A stretch of 64,000 bases of DNA from Bacillus sp. USDA818B3_A (GTDB lineage Bacteria > Bacillota > Bacilli > Bacillales > Cytobacillaceae): positions 1 through 64,000 of the forward strand of contig NZ_JAABNN010000016.1 in the NCBI RefSeq assembly GCF_009928415.1, written 5' to 3'. This document shows positions 6,501-15,085 of this stretch, in pieces. Both the position numbers and the translations under genes were made by a program. Position 1 is the stretch's first letter. The number at the start of each line of letters is the position of its first letter. Below the pieces are notes generated by a model. That model had not been told where the DNA came from, searched no databases, and saw only the letters and a program-made list of their open reading frames with translations.

Positions 6501-7730
6501 GTGTTTGCACGGTTGAAGAACTTGTTTGCGATTAAAGGTTATAGTTTATTTGTCATTTGTATGCTGCTTGTCGGTATTGGCATTTCCATTACTCAGCCCT
6601 ACTTATCCTTGTATTTTACTGAAGATTTAAGAATGAGTGCAGGAGCTTTTGGCGTTTTTATGGCGATCAGTTCCTTAAGCGGAGTGGTGGTAAACTCGCT
6701 TATTGCGAAAAATTCCGATAACGGTCTAGATCGAAAAGGGTTAATTATTTTAGCCATGCTTTCCTCTGCACTGGGATATGGTTCGTATTTAGTGTTTCAC
6801 AACTTCTATATTTTACTGTTTGTCGTCACTCTGTTTAATGGCTTAGGAGCGGCTGCCATGCCGCAAATATATGCCTCCGCCCAGGAGTCCGCTAATGAGA
6901 GCAAATCCGATGACAAGACATTCGCAATGTCTACCTTGCGTTCTCTTGTATCTCTTGGTTTCCTCATTGGGCCATTAGGCGGTACCTTCATTTTGGGTGC
7001 GCTCGGCTATAAGGGACTTTTTTTAGGGACATCTGCCATTTATCTGATCATTGCCTCTCTTGTCATTCTGTTTCTTAAAAAAAGAAAAACGGTTCAAAAT
7101 GGTAAGAAGAGAGCAGGTGCTGGGTCACCATCTGTAAAAAACAAGCAGATTATGGTGCCGCTTATTGCCTTTATTTTTTTATTTGCAGTCAATGCGATTA
7201 ACAGTATTAATACGCCGCTTTTTATTGTGAATGAGCTTCATGGGACTCATTCAGAAGTGGGATTGGTGGTTAGTTTGTCAGCTGGTTTGGAAATTCCGAT
7301 TATGATTGTTCTTGGTGCCTTGAGCAAAAAGATATCGAACCATTCTCTGATGATTCTTGGCTGCTTGGTTTCGGTTATGTATTATCTTATCTTAAGTGTA
7401 TCAACTGCTTCTTGGCAGTTGGTTGCAGCGCAGCTTCTGCAGGCAACTGCTGTGGCGATACTTATGGGAAATGGGTTGAGCTATTTCACAGATATACTGC
7501 CTCATTCACCGGGATTATCAACAACCATTTATTCCAATGGCTCGACCATTGGCAGATTAATAGGGAACCTAGGCGGGGGTGTCATCGCCCAGTTTGCAGG
7601 GTATCGAAATGTATACTTTGTTTGTCTGTTTTTTGTGATTTTCTCGTTATTTATATTTTGGAAGACAAGAACCAATAAGGAAAAGGGAGTTCCTTTAAGA
7701 CACGTTCCATCCGTGAAAGAAGGTAGTTAA
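6501..7730 (+). CDS. MFS transporter, sugar-efflux (SetB-like) type
   Basis: A 409-residue protein with about twelve membrane segments in two halves separated by a basic loop (KKRKTVQNGKKRAG, about 195-208). The N-terminal half resembles sugar efflux transporters of the DHA1/SET group (TQPYLSLYFTEDL, VVNSLIAKNSDNGLDRK). It starts with GTG behind GGAAGGGAGGG. It probably exports sugars or drugs. It may be cotranscribed with the phosphatase upstream. The terminator overlaps its last codons. Confidence 0.87.
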   Translation: MFARLKNLFAIKGYSLFVICMLLVGIGISITQPYLSLYFTEDLRMSAGAFGVFMAISSLSGVVVNSLIAKNSDNGLDRKGLIILAMLSSALGYGSYLVFHNFYILLFVVTLFNGLGAAAMPQIYASAQESANESKSDDKTFAMSTLRSLVSLGFLIGPLGGTFILGALGYKGLFLGTSAIYLIIASLVILFLKKRKTVQNGKKRAGAGSPSVKNKQIMVPLIAFIFLFAVNAINSINTPLFIVNELHGTHSEVGLVVSLSAGLEIPIMIVLGALSKKISNHSLMILGCLVSVMYYLILSVSTASWQLVAAQLLQATAVAILMGNGLSYFTDILPHSPGLSTTIYSNGSTIGRLIGNLGGGVIAQFAGYRNVYFVCLFFVIFSLFIFWKTRTNKEKGVPLRHVPSVKEGS

Positions 7731-7743
7731 GCTACCTTTTTTA
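7722..7743 (+). terminator. Terminator overlapping the MFS stop codon
   Basis: GGTAG (7722-7726) pairs with CTACC (7732-7736), followed by six T. The TAA stop is in the loop. Confidence 0.75.
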
Positions 7744-7797
7744 ATTGGAGTAAAGATAGAATAGAGGAAGTATTATCGGTGAATAATAGAGTATAAA

Positions 7798-8054
7798 GCT
7801 CATTGACGACCGGCCAACTCAAAAAACTTCTGGTTCGGTAGACAAGAGAGCTCATTGACGACCGACCACTTCAAGAAATCTCCGTCTCGGTAGACAATAG
7901 ACCTCATTGACGACCGGCCAACTCAAAAAACTTCTATCTCGGTAGACAATAGAGCTTATTGGCGACCGGCTAACTCAAAAAACTTCTATCTCGGTAGACA
8001 AGAGAGCTCATTGACGACCGAGCACCTCAAAAAATTTTTATCTCGGTAGACAAT
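7798..8054. repeat. 52-bp tandem repeat, five copies
   Basis: The word CATTGACGAC (or a near copy) recurs at 7801, 7853, 7905, 7957 and 8009, exactly 52 bp apart. Each unit contains a left arm ATTGACGACCG, the A-rich core ACTCAAAAAACTTCT and a right arm CGGTAGACAAT. The arms are inverted to each other with 9 of 11 matches, so each unit could fold on itself. The array fills the gap between two convergent genes. Copies differ by a few substitutions, mostly in the core. No gene is seen here. Confidence 0.9.
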
Positions 8055-8094
8055 TGGGTTACCCATATAAATAATAAGTTGCTCATTCAAGCCC

Positions 8095-8568
8095 CTAACA
8101 CAAAACTACAATCCGATAAGGGGTGGTTTGGGCAGGAATACTTTTCGTGGAAGGTCCATAAATAACAATGAGGTCTCGGTTTGCAAGGCTTCTTGTAAAT
8201 GATTGACCATTTGTTAAAACCGTTTGGGTATAGGGAGATACATTTAATCGTAATAACCCATCACTACTCACCAACTGATTATTAAAATAGTCTACTTTGA
8301 CATTCTGATAGGGGCTTTTCTTTACCATAACAAGTGTTTGATATTGTGGTGGGTAAATTAAAATAGCAGGTGCATTCTCGTCATAATATCCAGTCACTCG
8401 ATCACCAACGGCTACCATTGCATGGTCAACAAAGTAAGTTGTAGGTGTGATTACGAAATTTACAATTCCTCCCATTCCGTTTTCTACAGTAATTAATTTA
8501 TTGCAGCCATCTCCTTCAAAATCAGTAATCATCGTAATGGTTCCATGAAAGGAATTAAATTTTGTCAT
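8095..8568 (-). CDS. Hypothetical protein
   Basis: A 157-residue protein I do not recognise. It has no signal peptide or membrane segment. The pattern of short hydrophobic strands (GTITMITDF, GGIVNFVITP, DRVTGYYDEN, YRIVVLC) suggests an all-beta protein, perhaps with two OB-like halves. The start has GGAGGTATAAC upstream. It stands alone between the tandem repeat array and the hcp terminator. Confidence 0.75.
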   Translation of the reverse strand: MTKFNSFHGTITMITDFEGDGCNKLITVENGMGGIVNFVITPTTYFVDHAMVAVGDRVTGYYDENAPAILIYPPQYQTLVMVKKSPYQNVKVDYFNNQLVSSDGLLRLNVSPYTQTVLTNGQSFTRSLANRDLIVIYGPSTKSIPAQTTPYRIVVLC

Positions 8569-8741
8569 ATGTTATACCTCCATTGATATAAGGCAGGTGT
8601 GGACTGGTTTTCTACTAAAGGGAAGCCCTCAATCCTAGAAAAGTTGCGGAATAAACCTCTAAATTAATCTATGTGAAATTATTAAATGGGGTGAATATCA
8701 TCCATTTTTGGATGACTCCCAAATCCTATATATAAACGAAT

Positions 8742-8779
8742 AAAATCCAGGGAAAGCCACTGACTCTCCCTGGATTTTA
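8742..8779 (-). terminator. Terminator of hcp
   Basis: AAAATCCAGGGA (8742-8753) and TCCCTGGATTTT (8767-8778) form a 12-bp stem just after the hcp stop on the minus strand. Confidence 0.9.
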
Positions 8780-8791
8780 TCTTTTAACCTA

Positions 8792-10471
8792 TTAAACTAA
8801 TGCACTGCCTTGAATATCAATAGAGGTGTTCATGAACATTTCCAAGTCGGCTTTAGTATTGGAAATGCCGCCTACACCAAAATTCTCAACCAAGAAGTTC
8901 GTTACATTTGGTGATAAGAAGGCTGGTAAGGTTGGTCCAACGTGAATATTTTTCACACCTAAGTAAAGTAAAGATAAGAAAACGATCACCGCTTTTTGCT
9001 CATACCATGCGATATTGTAAGATAACGGTAATTCATTTACACTTTCTAATCCGAATGCTTCTTTCAGCTTCAATGCAGTCATGACTAGAGAGTAGGAATC
9101 GTTACATTGACCGGCATCAAGGACTCTTGGAATACCGTTGATATCACCTAAATCCAGTTTATTGTATCGATATTTTGCACAACCGGCTGTTAAAATGATC
9201 GTATCTTTTGGAAGCTCTTCGGCAAACTCTTTATAATAAGTTCTGCTCTTATGGCGGCCATCACAGCCAGCCATGACAAAGAATCGTTTAATATCACCGT
9301 TTTTCACTGCTTCTACCACTTGATCAGCTACTTGAGCCACTTGATTATGAGCAAATCCTCCAATAATTTCACCTGTTTCAATTTCTACTGGCGACTGGCA
9401 TTGCTTTGCATGCTCAATTAAACGCGAGAAATCCTTTGTACCATCTTCATTCTTAGGAATATAAGTCACACCCTCAACAGCCGTTGCCCCAGTTGTATAC
9501 ATTCTTCCTTTATAAGATGCTTTTGGTGGTACAATACAGTTGGTTGTCATTAAAATCGGACCGTTAAAGCTCTCGAATTCACGAGTTTGTTCCCACCATG
9601 CATTTCCGTAGTTACCGACAAAGTGGTCATATTTTTTGAAGGCTGGATAATAGTGGGCCGGAAGCATTTCGCTATGTGTATACACATCTACACCCGTGCC
9701 TTCTGTTTGTTTTAATAACTGTTCCATATCTTTCAAGTCATGACCGCTAACTAAAATTCCCGGATTTTGGCGTACACCAATGTTTACTTTTGTCATTTCA
9801 GGATGACCATATGTTGATGTATTGGCTGTGTCTAAAAGCTCCATGGCATGAACGCCGTACTTTCCACATTCCATTGAAAGATCAATCAATTGTTCCATAC
9901 TTATGGAATCATCAGTGATCATTGCAAGTGCTTTTTGCATAAACGCATTTAGCTCTTCATTTTCATAGTAAAGGTTTGCCGCATGCTCTAAATAGGCAGC
10001 CATTCCTTTCAAACCGTAAGTCACTAACTCTCTTAATGAACGAATATCTTCATCTCTTGTTGCAAGAACACTAACTTCTTGAGAAGCAGATTTCACTTCA
10101 AGTTCATAATTAGTTTCACCATTCCATGTGACAAAATCGCTGTTGTTGTCTAACGTGTATCCTGCATTTAAGATTGCTTCTTTAATCTCTTCCCGGAGCT
10201 TTAATCCTTCTCTTACTGTATTAAAAAATTCATTTTTATCCCAATTTGCATTTGTAATTGTCATGAAAAGACCATTGATGACGAACTCATCTGTTTTCTT
10301 TTGATTTATACCGATTTCACGAGCGATTGTATTCACAATCGATACGCCCTTAATCGTGTAAATCAATAAATCTTGCATATTGGCTAAATCATCTTTTTTT
10401 CCACATACTCCAACAACAGTACAACCTGTACCTTTTGCAGTTTCTTGACATTGAAAACAAAACATACTCAT
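8792..10471 (-). CDS. hcp: Hybrid cluster protein / hydroxylamine reductase
   Basis: A 559-residue hybrid cluster protein. The N-terminal Fe-S cysteines are C5, C8, C17 and C23 (CX2CX8CX5C), the spacing of class I Hcp. Later ligand motifs of the 4Fe-2S-2O cluster are visible (MTTNCIVPP, GCDGRHKSRTYY, TAGCAKYRYN, DAGQCNDSYS). The family acts in nitric oxide or hydroxylamine detoxification under low oxygen. The start has GGAGG nine bases upstream. It is a single-gene transcript ending at a strong terminator. A Rex-like box lies about 200 bp upstream, which fits redox (NADH/NAD+) control. Confidence 0.96.
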   Translation of the reverse strand: MSMFCFQCQETAKGTGCTVVGVCGKKDDLANMQDLLIYTIKGVSIVNTIAREIGINQKKTDEFVINGLFMTITNANWDKNEFFNTVREGLKLREEIKEAILNAGYTLDNNSDFVTWNGETNYELEVKSASQEVSVLATRDEDIRSLRELVTYGLKGMAAYLEHAANLYYENEELNAFMQKALAMITDDSISMEQLIDLSMECGKYGVHAMELLDTANTSTYGHPEMTKVNIGVRQNPGILVSGHDLKDMEQLLKQTEGTGVDVYTHSEMLPAHYYPAFKKYDHFVGNYGNAWWEQTREFESFNGPILMTTNCIVPPKASYKGRMYTTGATAVEGVTYIPKNEDGTKDFSRLIEHAKQCQSPVEIETGEIIGGFAHNQVAQVADQVVEAVKNGDIKRFFVMAGCDGRHKSRTYYKEFAEELPKDTIILTAGCAKYRYNKLDLGDINGIPRVLDAGQCNDSYSLVMTALKLKEAFGLESVNELPLSYNIAWYEQKAVIVFLSLLYLGVKNIHVGPTLPAFLSPNVTNFLVENFGVGGISNTKADLEMFMNTSIDIQGSALV

Positions 10472-10666
10472 TTTTAATTTCCTCCAATGAATGATTTTCG
10501 GTTTTTAATTTTTCTACATGAAGAGCTTTAAATAATTTCCAGTTTTTTGAAATAAACATTTTCTCTAATTTAGTGGGTTGATTGAATAAGGATCATAAGT
10601 GATTAACATTACATTCAACTTATTTATGTTGTTATTATAGATTGATTAATTTTGAATTGGAGTTCT

Positions 10667-10684
10667 TTATGAATCTGTTCACAA
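10667..10684. promoter_or_regulatory. Rex-like operator upstream of hcp
   Basis: TTATGAA-TCTG-TTCACAA on the plus strand reads TTGTGAA-CAGA-TTCATAA toward hcp. The known Rex consensus is TTGTGAA-N4-TTCACAA, so 13 of 14 defined bases match. Rex sites in front of hcp are established in other Firmicutes. The 195-bp distance to the ATG implies a long leader or a far promoter. The 10485-10927 gap otherwise shows no gene. Confidence 0.6.
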
Positions 10685-10885
10685 ACAAGTCAAAAAGATT
10701 TGAACACTTCGTGACATCAAGGGCAAGTGAATGCAGTTTGGAACAGCTAGTTAAACACAATATAATTAGGTTAAATTGAGATTAAAAGGAATGCAGACCA
10801 AATAAAATTTGTATTTGCACGAGAATTATGCGGAGAGTTATATGAAGTGGAATTTGAGCAGCAATTTGTTTTCTTTTTAAAAAAA

Positions 10886-10922
10886 ATGCCAGTAATCTTT
10901 CAAATAGAAAGGTTACTGGCAT
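10886..10922 (-). terminator. Terminator of the CPBP protease gene
   Basis: ATGCCAGTAA-CTTTC and GAAAG-TTACTGGCAT pair around AAATA. On the minus strand a run of eight T follows. Confidence 0.88.
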
Positions 10923-10927
10923 CTTTA

Positions 10928-11821
10928 TTATAGTCTGGTAAATTTGTATTTTCTCAGCGAAATAAATAGGAAACTTCCAAGAGAAACAACAGTCCACACG
11001 AGGGAGATCGCCGGGTCAATATTTGTGACAATAAATAAGGATGGAAGGTCACCAAAGGCAGAGTCATCCATCGTGATGAACCATCCCAACAGCATATTAT
11101 TGGCTGCGTGCGCTCCAATTGACAATTCCGTACTGTTCGTCTTTGCGGTGATATAACACCAGATGAATCCGGTTAGCAAATAATCCATTCCAACCAATAA
11201 GGGGGAATATCCCATTTCAGGATTGGTAAAATGAAGTGCACCAAAAATCGAACCTGTGATAAGAGCTAAAAGAAAAGGCAGGCGAATCCATTTTCCGAAA
11301 AATTGCATGAGATATCCTCTGAAAAATAATTCCTCACAGGTCGTTTGAATTGGAGTTAAAACCAACACGAGCACAAATAAAATCAAAAAGTCCGAAACTT
11401 TAATATGGTTGAATGAGTAATCCCCAGGGTTTAAGAGGTAATCGATGATGGTAGTCAGACCCAGAATGACAAAGTAGGTCATAAATCCAAAGCCGATTCG
11501 CTTCCAATTTATTTTTCTATTGGGCGTAATGAGCGATATAAATCTCCGTTTATGAATGAAACGTATCGCGACAAAAAGGCCCAGAAGCCAAAACAAAAAT
11601 TGAGAGTTCATCAAGGTAAAATTAAGTAACGGGTTAATTCCTACATACTCCCCTTTATCTAAATCCAAATAGGTATGGGGGTTTCCATCCGAATTAACAA
11701 TCCAGTCACTAATGATGACATAGGGCAGCGCCCCGACAGTGATAAACAACATAATCACAATAAATGAGGATAAATACCTTTTCCAGCTATTCTTACCTTT
11801 ATTTACTCTAATAAAATCCAA
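10928..11821 (-). CDS. CPBP-family intramembrane metalloprotease
   Basis: A 297-residue membrane protein with about eight hydrophobic segments and the CPBP (CAAX protease and bacteriocin-processing) motifs: EELFFRGYLM, the histidine in GALHF, and a later histidine in IGAHAANN. Family members cleave within the membrane or serve in bacteriocin self-immunity; the substrate here is unknown. It starts with TTG, set by AGGTG nine bases upstream. Nothing in the direct context points to a partner, but a bacteriocin-like gene is 4 kb away. Confidence 0.9.
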   Translation of the reverse strand: MDFIRVNKGKNSWKRYLSSFIVIMLFITVGALPYVIISDWIVNSDGNPHTYLDLDKGEYVGINPLLNFTLMNSQFLFWLLGLFVAIRFIHKRRFISLITPNRKINWKRIGFGFMTYFVILGLTTIIDYLLNPGDYSFNHIKVSDFLILFVLVLVLTPIQTTCEELFFRGYLMQFFGKWIRLPFLLALITGSIFGALHFTNPEMGYSPLLVGMDYLLTGFIWCYITAKTNSTELSIGAHAANNMLLGWFITMDDSAFGDLPSLFIVTNIDPAISLVWTVVSLGSFLFISLRKYKFTRL

Positions 11822-12277
11822 TTATTTTAACACCTACTATCTAGTAGTATTGAAAAATACCTACAAAATGATTAAATTAGTCAATCGCTTGAATAATATG
11901 AGGGTAGGAGGCACCTTGAAAACAAAAGTATACACTGTAAAATATGTTGTAATAGGAAATATTATACACTTAAAACAGAAAATAATAGAAGAGAAAATAT
12001 GAAGATCGTATACTCTTAAAAAATATAATCAAAAAAGGAAAAAATTATCTGCATTTCTTGTTTAACTATTAAGAGTCCGGGTAAATACTTAACAGCTACT
12101 TTTCCCCCATATCTCTTCTTGAAAAACTTTGACCATCTTTGGATGGTCCTTTTTTTTTGAAGATAAGCAAAATTTCAAAGAAATGCACCTAAAGTAAAAG
12201 TTAGTTTAATTGAATAAAGCCCCCGACCTCTGAATAATACAATATAAAAGAAATCCAATAGTACGGGAGTGTGTACC
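11822..12277. other. Intergenic stretch without a clear gene
   Basis: A 456-bp AT-rich gap. A frame at 11739-12002 overlaps the CPBP gene antisense and lacks protein character. A rho-independent hairpin at 12131-12148 (plus strand) implies a short transcript or decayed gene upstream of it. Confidence 0.5.
12131..12158 (+). terminator. Orphan terminator
   Basis: GACCATC (12131-12137) pairs with GATGGTC (12142-12148), followed by nine T. No plus-strand gene precedes it in the 300 bp upstream, so it may end a small RNA or mark a lost gene. Confidence 0.75.
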
Positions 12278-13039
12278 TTGAGGATACTAGTTACTGGTTC
12301 AACGGGGCAGCTTGGTTCAGCTTTGCTTAAGCAATTAAAGGGATCTGATTATAAAGTTAAAATAACTTCCAGAAGAAAACCTGAAGGAATAGGAGATTTC
12401 GAGTGGGTCTATAGTGATTTATTGTATGGTGAAGGATTAGAGGAAGCAATAAAAGATGTAGATATAATTATACACGCAGCAACAAGTCCGATTAAACATT
12501 CAAAAATGGTCGAGGTTTCAGGTTTTAAAGAGTTTTTAAGCAAAATGGAACATATAAAACATTTTATTTATCCATCAATAGTGGGGATAGAAGAAATACC
12601 CTTTAAATATTATAAAGAAAAATTTGAAGCAGAAGATTTATTGAAAAATAGTTCCGTCCCTCATACAATTGTCCGTGCAACTCAGTTCCACCATTTTGTC
12701 GAGAATATATTTTTATCAAAATCCCTCTTTAAAAGGTATATTGTCCCTGGGAACTTTAAATTCCAAAGTGTTGATGTAAGTGAATATGCCAATCATCTCA
12801 CCGGGTTAGTGGAAAAAGGTCCACAAGGAAGAGCGGAGGATTTTGGTGGACCAGATATCATGACATTAAGAGAAATGGCTGAAATGAAAATCAACATAAA
12901 TAATGAAACCAATAAAGTATTAAGCTTTTCTCTACCAGGAAGACTATCCAAATCTTTTTCCGATGGGAAAAATACCAATCCTAGTCGAAAAATGGGGAAG
13001 ATTACATTCGAGAAATATCTAAGTAATAGGATTCATTGA
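12278..13039 (+). CDS. NAD(P)-binding atypical SDR (NmrA-like)
   Basis: A 253-residue Rossmann protein. The dinucleotide motif VTGSTGQLGSALL is at the N-terminus and TSRRKP follows strand 2, suggesting NADP preference. No YxxxK catalytic pair is evident, as usual in NmrA/atypical SDRs, which act as redox sensors or reductases. The TTG at 12278 is chosen because GGGAG lies eight bases upstream; the frame could also start at GTG 12269, but that overlaps the ribosome binding site. It is a single gene. Confidence 0.87.
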   Translation: MRILVTGSTGQLGSALLKQLKGSDYKVKITSRRKPEGIGDFEWVYSDLLYGEGLEEAIKDVDIIIHAATSPIKHSKMVEVSGFKEFLSKMEHIKHFIYPSIVGIEEIPFKYYKEKFEAEDLLKNSSVPHTIVRATQFHHFVENIFLSKSLFKRYIVPGNFKFQSVDVSEYANHLTGLVEKGPQGRAEDFGGPDIMTLREMAEMKININNETNKVLSFSLPGRLSKSFSDGKNTNPSRKMGKITFEKYLSNRIH

Positions 13040-13401
13040 AAGTATTGTATGGATAGGTTGATGAGACAATCTGCTTATTTCCTAAAGAATTGTATTAAAG
13101 TATCGGGCAATTGTTTGTTTCTGGCAATTAACTGATGTATGTTTTGGTAGTATGTTTATTAATTTTTCTGAATAATTATTTAACAGTGAACTTGTATACG
13201 CACTAATATTTATTATTATTTGTGAAGGGATGATTACTGCACTAACGGGTTTAGTTGAAAAAAGTACAGTATAAGAAGTAGTATGCAATTTAGCGATTGC
13301 TGGCTCATTCTTTGCAAGGGGACGTATCAGGTAACTAACACATAAAATAGGTAATTTATGGGGAAAGTATTTTTTAGTATAACTTTTTTGGAGGGTTACT
13401 T
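13040..13401. other. Gap with a short gene remnant
   Basis: Mostly featureless AT-rich DNA. A 28-codon open stretch at 13188-13274 (ELVYALIFIII-CEGMITALTG) looks like the end of a hydrophobic protein but has no start or ribosome binding site, so it is probably decayed. No RNA gene seen. Confidence 0.4.
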
Positions 13402-14424
13402 ATGGATGAAAAAGAAAAACAGATTAGGCTAACAGCGGGTGAGATTGGTCAACTTTGGCTTCAATACTTAAATGATAGCTCAAGCCTATGTGTTCTTACA
13501 TATTTTCTAGAAAAAGCTGAGGATGTTGAAATAAAGCCTATAATTGAATTTGCTTTAGAATTATCAAAGTCACATATTCAAAAGATTACTGCAATACTAA
13601 CAGAGGAAAAAAATGTAGTTCCATATGGTTTTAGTATAGAAGAGGATGTTGATTTAACTGCTCCTAGACTTTATTCCGACAGTTTTGTACTAAATTTTAT
13701 ACACCAAATGTCTAAGGTTGGGCTTACAACTTATGCTGGTAGTGTTGGAACATCTGTAAGAATTGATATTAAATCCTATTACATGGAATGTCTTACAGAA
13801 ACAATGCAATTATATGATAAGTCAACTGATTTATTATTGTCTAAAGGATTGTTTATCAGGTCTCCTAGCCTTCCTAATTTAGAGGAGGTTGAATTTGTAA
13901 AAAAGCAATGGTTTATGTTAGATGTGTTCGGAGAAAAAAGACCATTAATTGCTGCCGAAGTCGATAATTTATTTGCGAATCTACAAAGAAATGCCTTGGG
14001 AGTAGCTGCACTTACTGGCTTTAGTCAGGTTGCAAAGGATAAGGATGTAAAACAATTCTTTTTAAAGGGTTTAGAAGTTGGGAATAAACATATTAGATTA
14101 TTTAGAAGTAAGCTAGAGGAAAGTAAACTTCCAGCACCTATGGGTTGGGATTCAGAAATAACAAATAGTACATCCCATACTTTTTCTGATAAACTGATGA
14201 TGTTCTTCACAAGTGGTTTGATTACTTTGAGCGTTGGCTATTATGGTACAGCTGTTAGTCAAAGTCCTAGAGGAGATATTAGTGCAATGTACAACAGGCT
14301 ATCCATGGAAGTTCAGATGTATTCTGAAGATGGAGCAAATATCATGATTAAAAATAGATGGTTGGAACAGCCTCCAATGGCATCCGATAGAGATGAATTA
14401 ATAAGAAAAAAGAATCAATTCTGA
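13402..14424 (+). CDS. DUF3231 family protein
   Basis: A 340-residue helical protein of the DUF3231 family common in Bacillaceae. It is built from two similar halves (about 10-165 and 180-335), each with helices of ferritin-like character; LTTYAGSVGTS in the first half and LSVGYYGTAVSQ in the second are corresponding motifs. A ferritin-like four-helix fold is likely, but the usual metal ligands cannot be assigned with confidence. The start has GGAGGG nine bases upstream. No functional partner is evident. Confidence 0.9.
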   Translation: MDEKEKQIRLTAGEIGQLWLQYLNDSSSLCVLTYFLEKAEDVEIKPIIEFALELSKSHIQKITAILTEEKNVVPYGFSIEEDVDLTAPRLYSDSFVLNFIHQMSKVGLTTYAGSVGTSVRIDIKSYYMECLTETMQLYDKSTDLLLSKGLFIRSPSLPNLEEVEFVKKQWFMLDVFGEKRPLIAAEVDNLFANLQRNALGVAALTGFSQVAKDKDVKQFFLKGLEVGNKHIRLFRSKLEESKLPAPMGWDSEITNSTSHTFSDKLMMFFTSGLITLSVGYYGTAVSQSPRGDISAMYNRLSMEVQMYSEDGANIMIKNRWLEQPPMASDRDELIRKKNQF

Positions 14425-14447
14425 ATCCTCTCCCTATTGAAATGTGG

Positions 14448-14490
14448 AGCATTCCTGTATTGAAGAAATATGAGGTTTGTTTATAAAAAA
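14448..14490 (+). repeat. Dispersed repeat, copy A
   Basis: Matches 33924-33966 at 39 of 43 bases (AGCATTCCTGTATTGAAGAA, then ATATGAGGTTTG and an A-tract). In both copies it includes the start of a small frame reading MRF-x-YKK. Confidence 0.7.
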
Positions 14491-14604
14491 ACAGCTGTGC
14501 AGCATACATATTGGGAAGTTAACTCTTCTGAAGAACACAGTAAATTCTTTGATAAGTATACAAAAAAATGGGAAATGTACAGTGAATATGTAGGATCCAA
14601 TTAA
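14470..14604 (+). CDS. 44-residue hypothetical ORF, possibly a remnant
   Basis: ATG at 14470 opens a 44-codon frame with acidic/aromatic character (HTYWEVNSSEEHSKFF, YTKKWEMYSEYVG). The upstream GAAGAAAT is a weak ribosome binding site. The first codons recur at 33958 next to an IS110 gene, so this is a repeated small gene or element. It ends just before a terminator. Function unknown. Confidence 0.4.
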   Translation: MRFVYKKTAVQHTYWEVNSSEEHSKFFDKYTKKWEMYSEYVGSN

Positions 14605-14614
14605 TTGTATGTTC

Positions 14615-14644
14615 AAAACAGCCTTGAGCTGTTTTTTTTTTTTG
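14615..14644 (+). terminator. Terminator
   Basis: AAAACAGC and GCTGTTTT pair around CTTGA, followed by a long T-tract to 14643. Confidence 0.85.
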
Positions 14645-14743
14645 CGTTTAAGAATAAAAGGAGGAATAGTAATTTATTCCCGTTTTTATACATTTATACT
14701 ATATATGATTGATATATATATTCCACTCCTATATAGTAAGGAT

Positions 14744-15082
14744 ATGGAAAATAATGAAAAATGGATTATACAGTTGCGTAAGGGTATTTTTGAGGTAGCG
14801 ATTCTTTCTCTGATAAGCAAAAAGGCTAAGTATGGATATAAAATTACAAGTGAATTAAATAAATTCCGAGCTTTTCAGATTCCAAACGGAACCATCTATC
14901 CAATTTTAAATCGATTAACCAAAAACGGATGGGCTACTTCTTATTGGGAGGATCCAATGGAAGGTCCAAAGAGAAAATATTATCAAATCACTTCGGCAGG
15001 TAGTGAAATATTAAAAGAAAGGTTGGACGGTTATAACGATATTTATCATTCGTTGATGACTATAAGTAGGGGAGATGAATAA
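14744..15082 (+). CDS. PadR-family transcriptional regulator
   Basis: A 112-residue PadR winged helix (LRKGIFEVAILSLIS, YGYKITSEL, NGTIYPILNRLTKNGW, RKYYQITSAG). The frame is open upstream to 14609, but the ATG at 14744 gives the family N-terminus; the region before it holds an ATATA-rich dyad at about 14696-14730 typical of PadR operators. It is followed 3 bp later by a HAAS-domain membrane protein, the standard PadR-HAAS pairing that forms a regulator/membrane-sensor unit. Confidence 0.9.
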   Translation: MENNEKWIIQLRKGIFEVAILSLISKKAKYGYKITSELNKFRAFQIPNGTIYPILNRLTKNGWATSYWEDPMEGPKRKYYQITSAGSEILKERLDGYNDIYHSLMTISRGDE

Positions 15083-15085
15083 AGA

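Noticed and set aside
7798..8054. CRISPR array
   Set aside because: Repeats are contiguous 52-bp units without unique spacers, and no cas genes are present.
11739..12002. 87-codon plus-strand frame
   Set aside because: Overlaps the start of the CPBP gene antisense, no ribosome binding site, and composition typical of AT-rich non-coding DNA.
13082..13288. 68-codon minus-strand frame
   Set aside because: No initiation signal and the opposite strand carries the remnant with better protein character.
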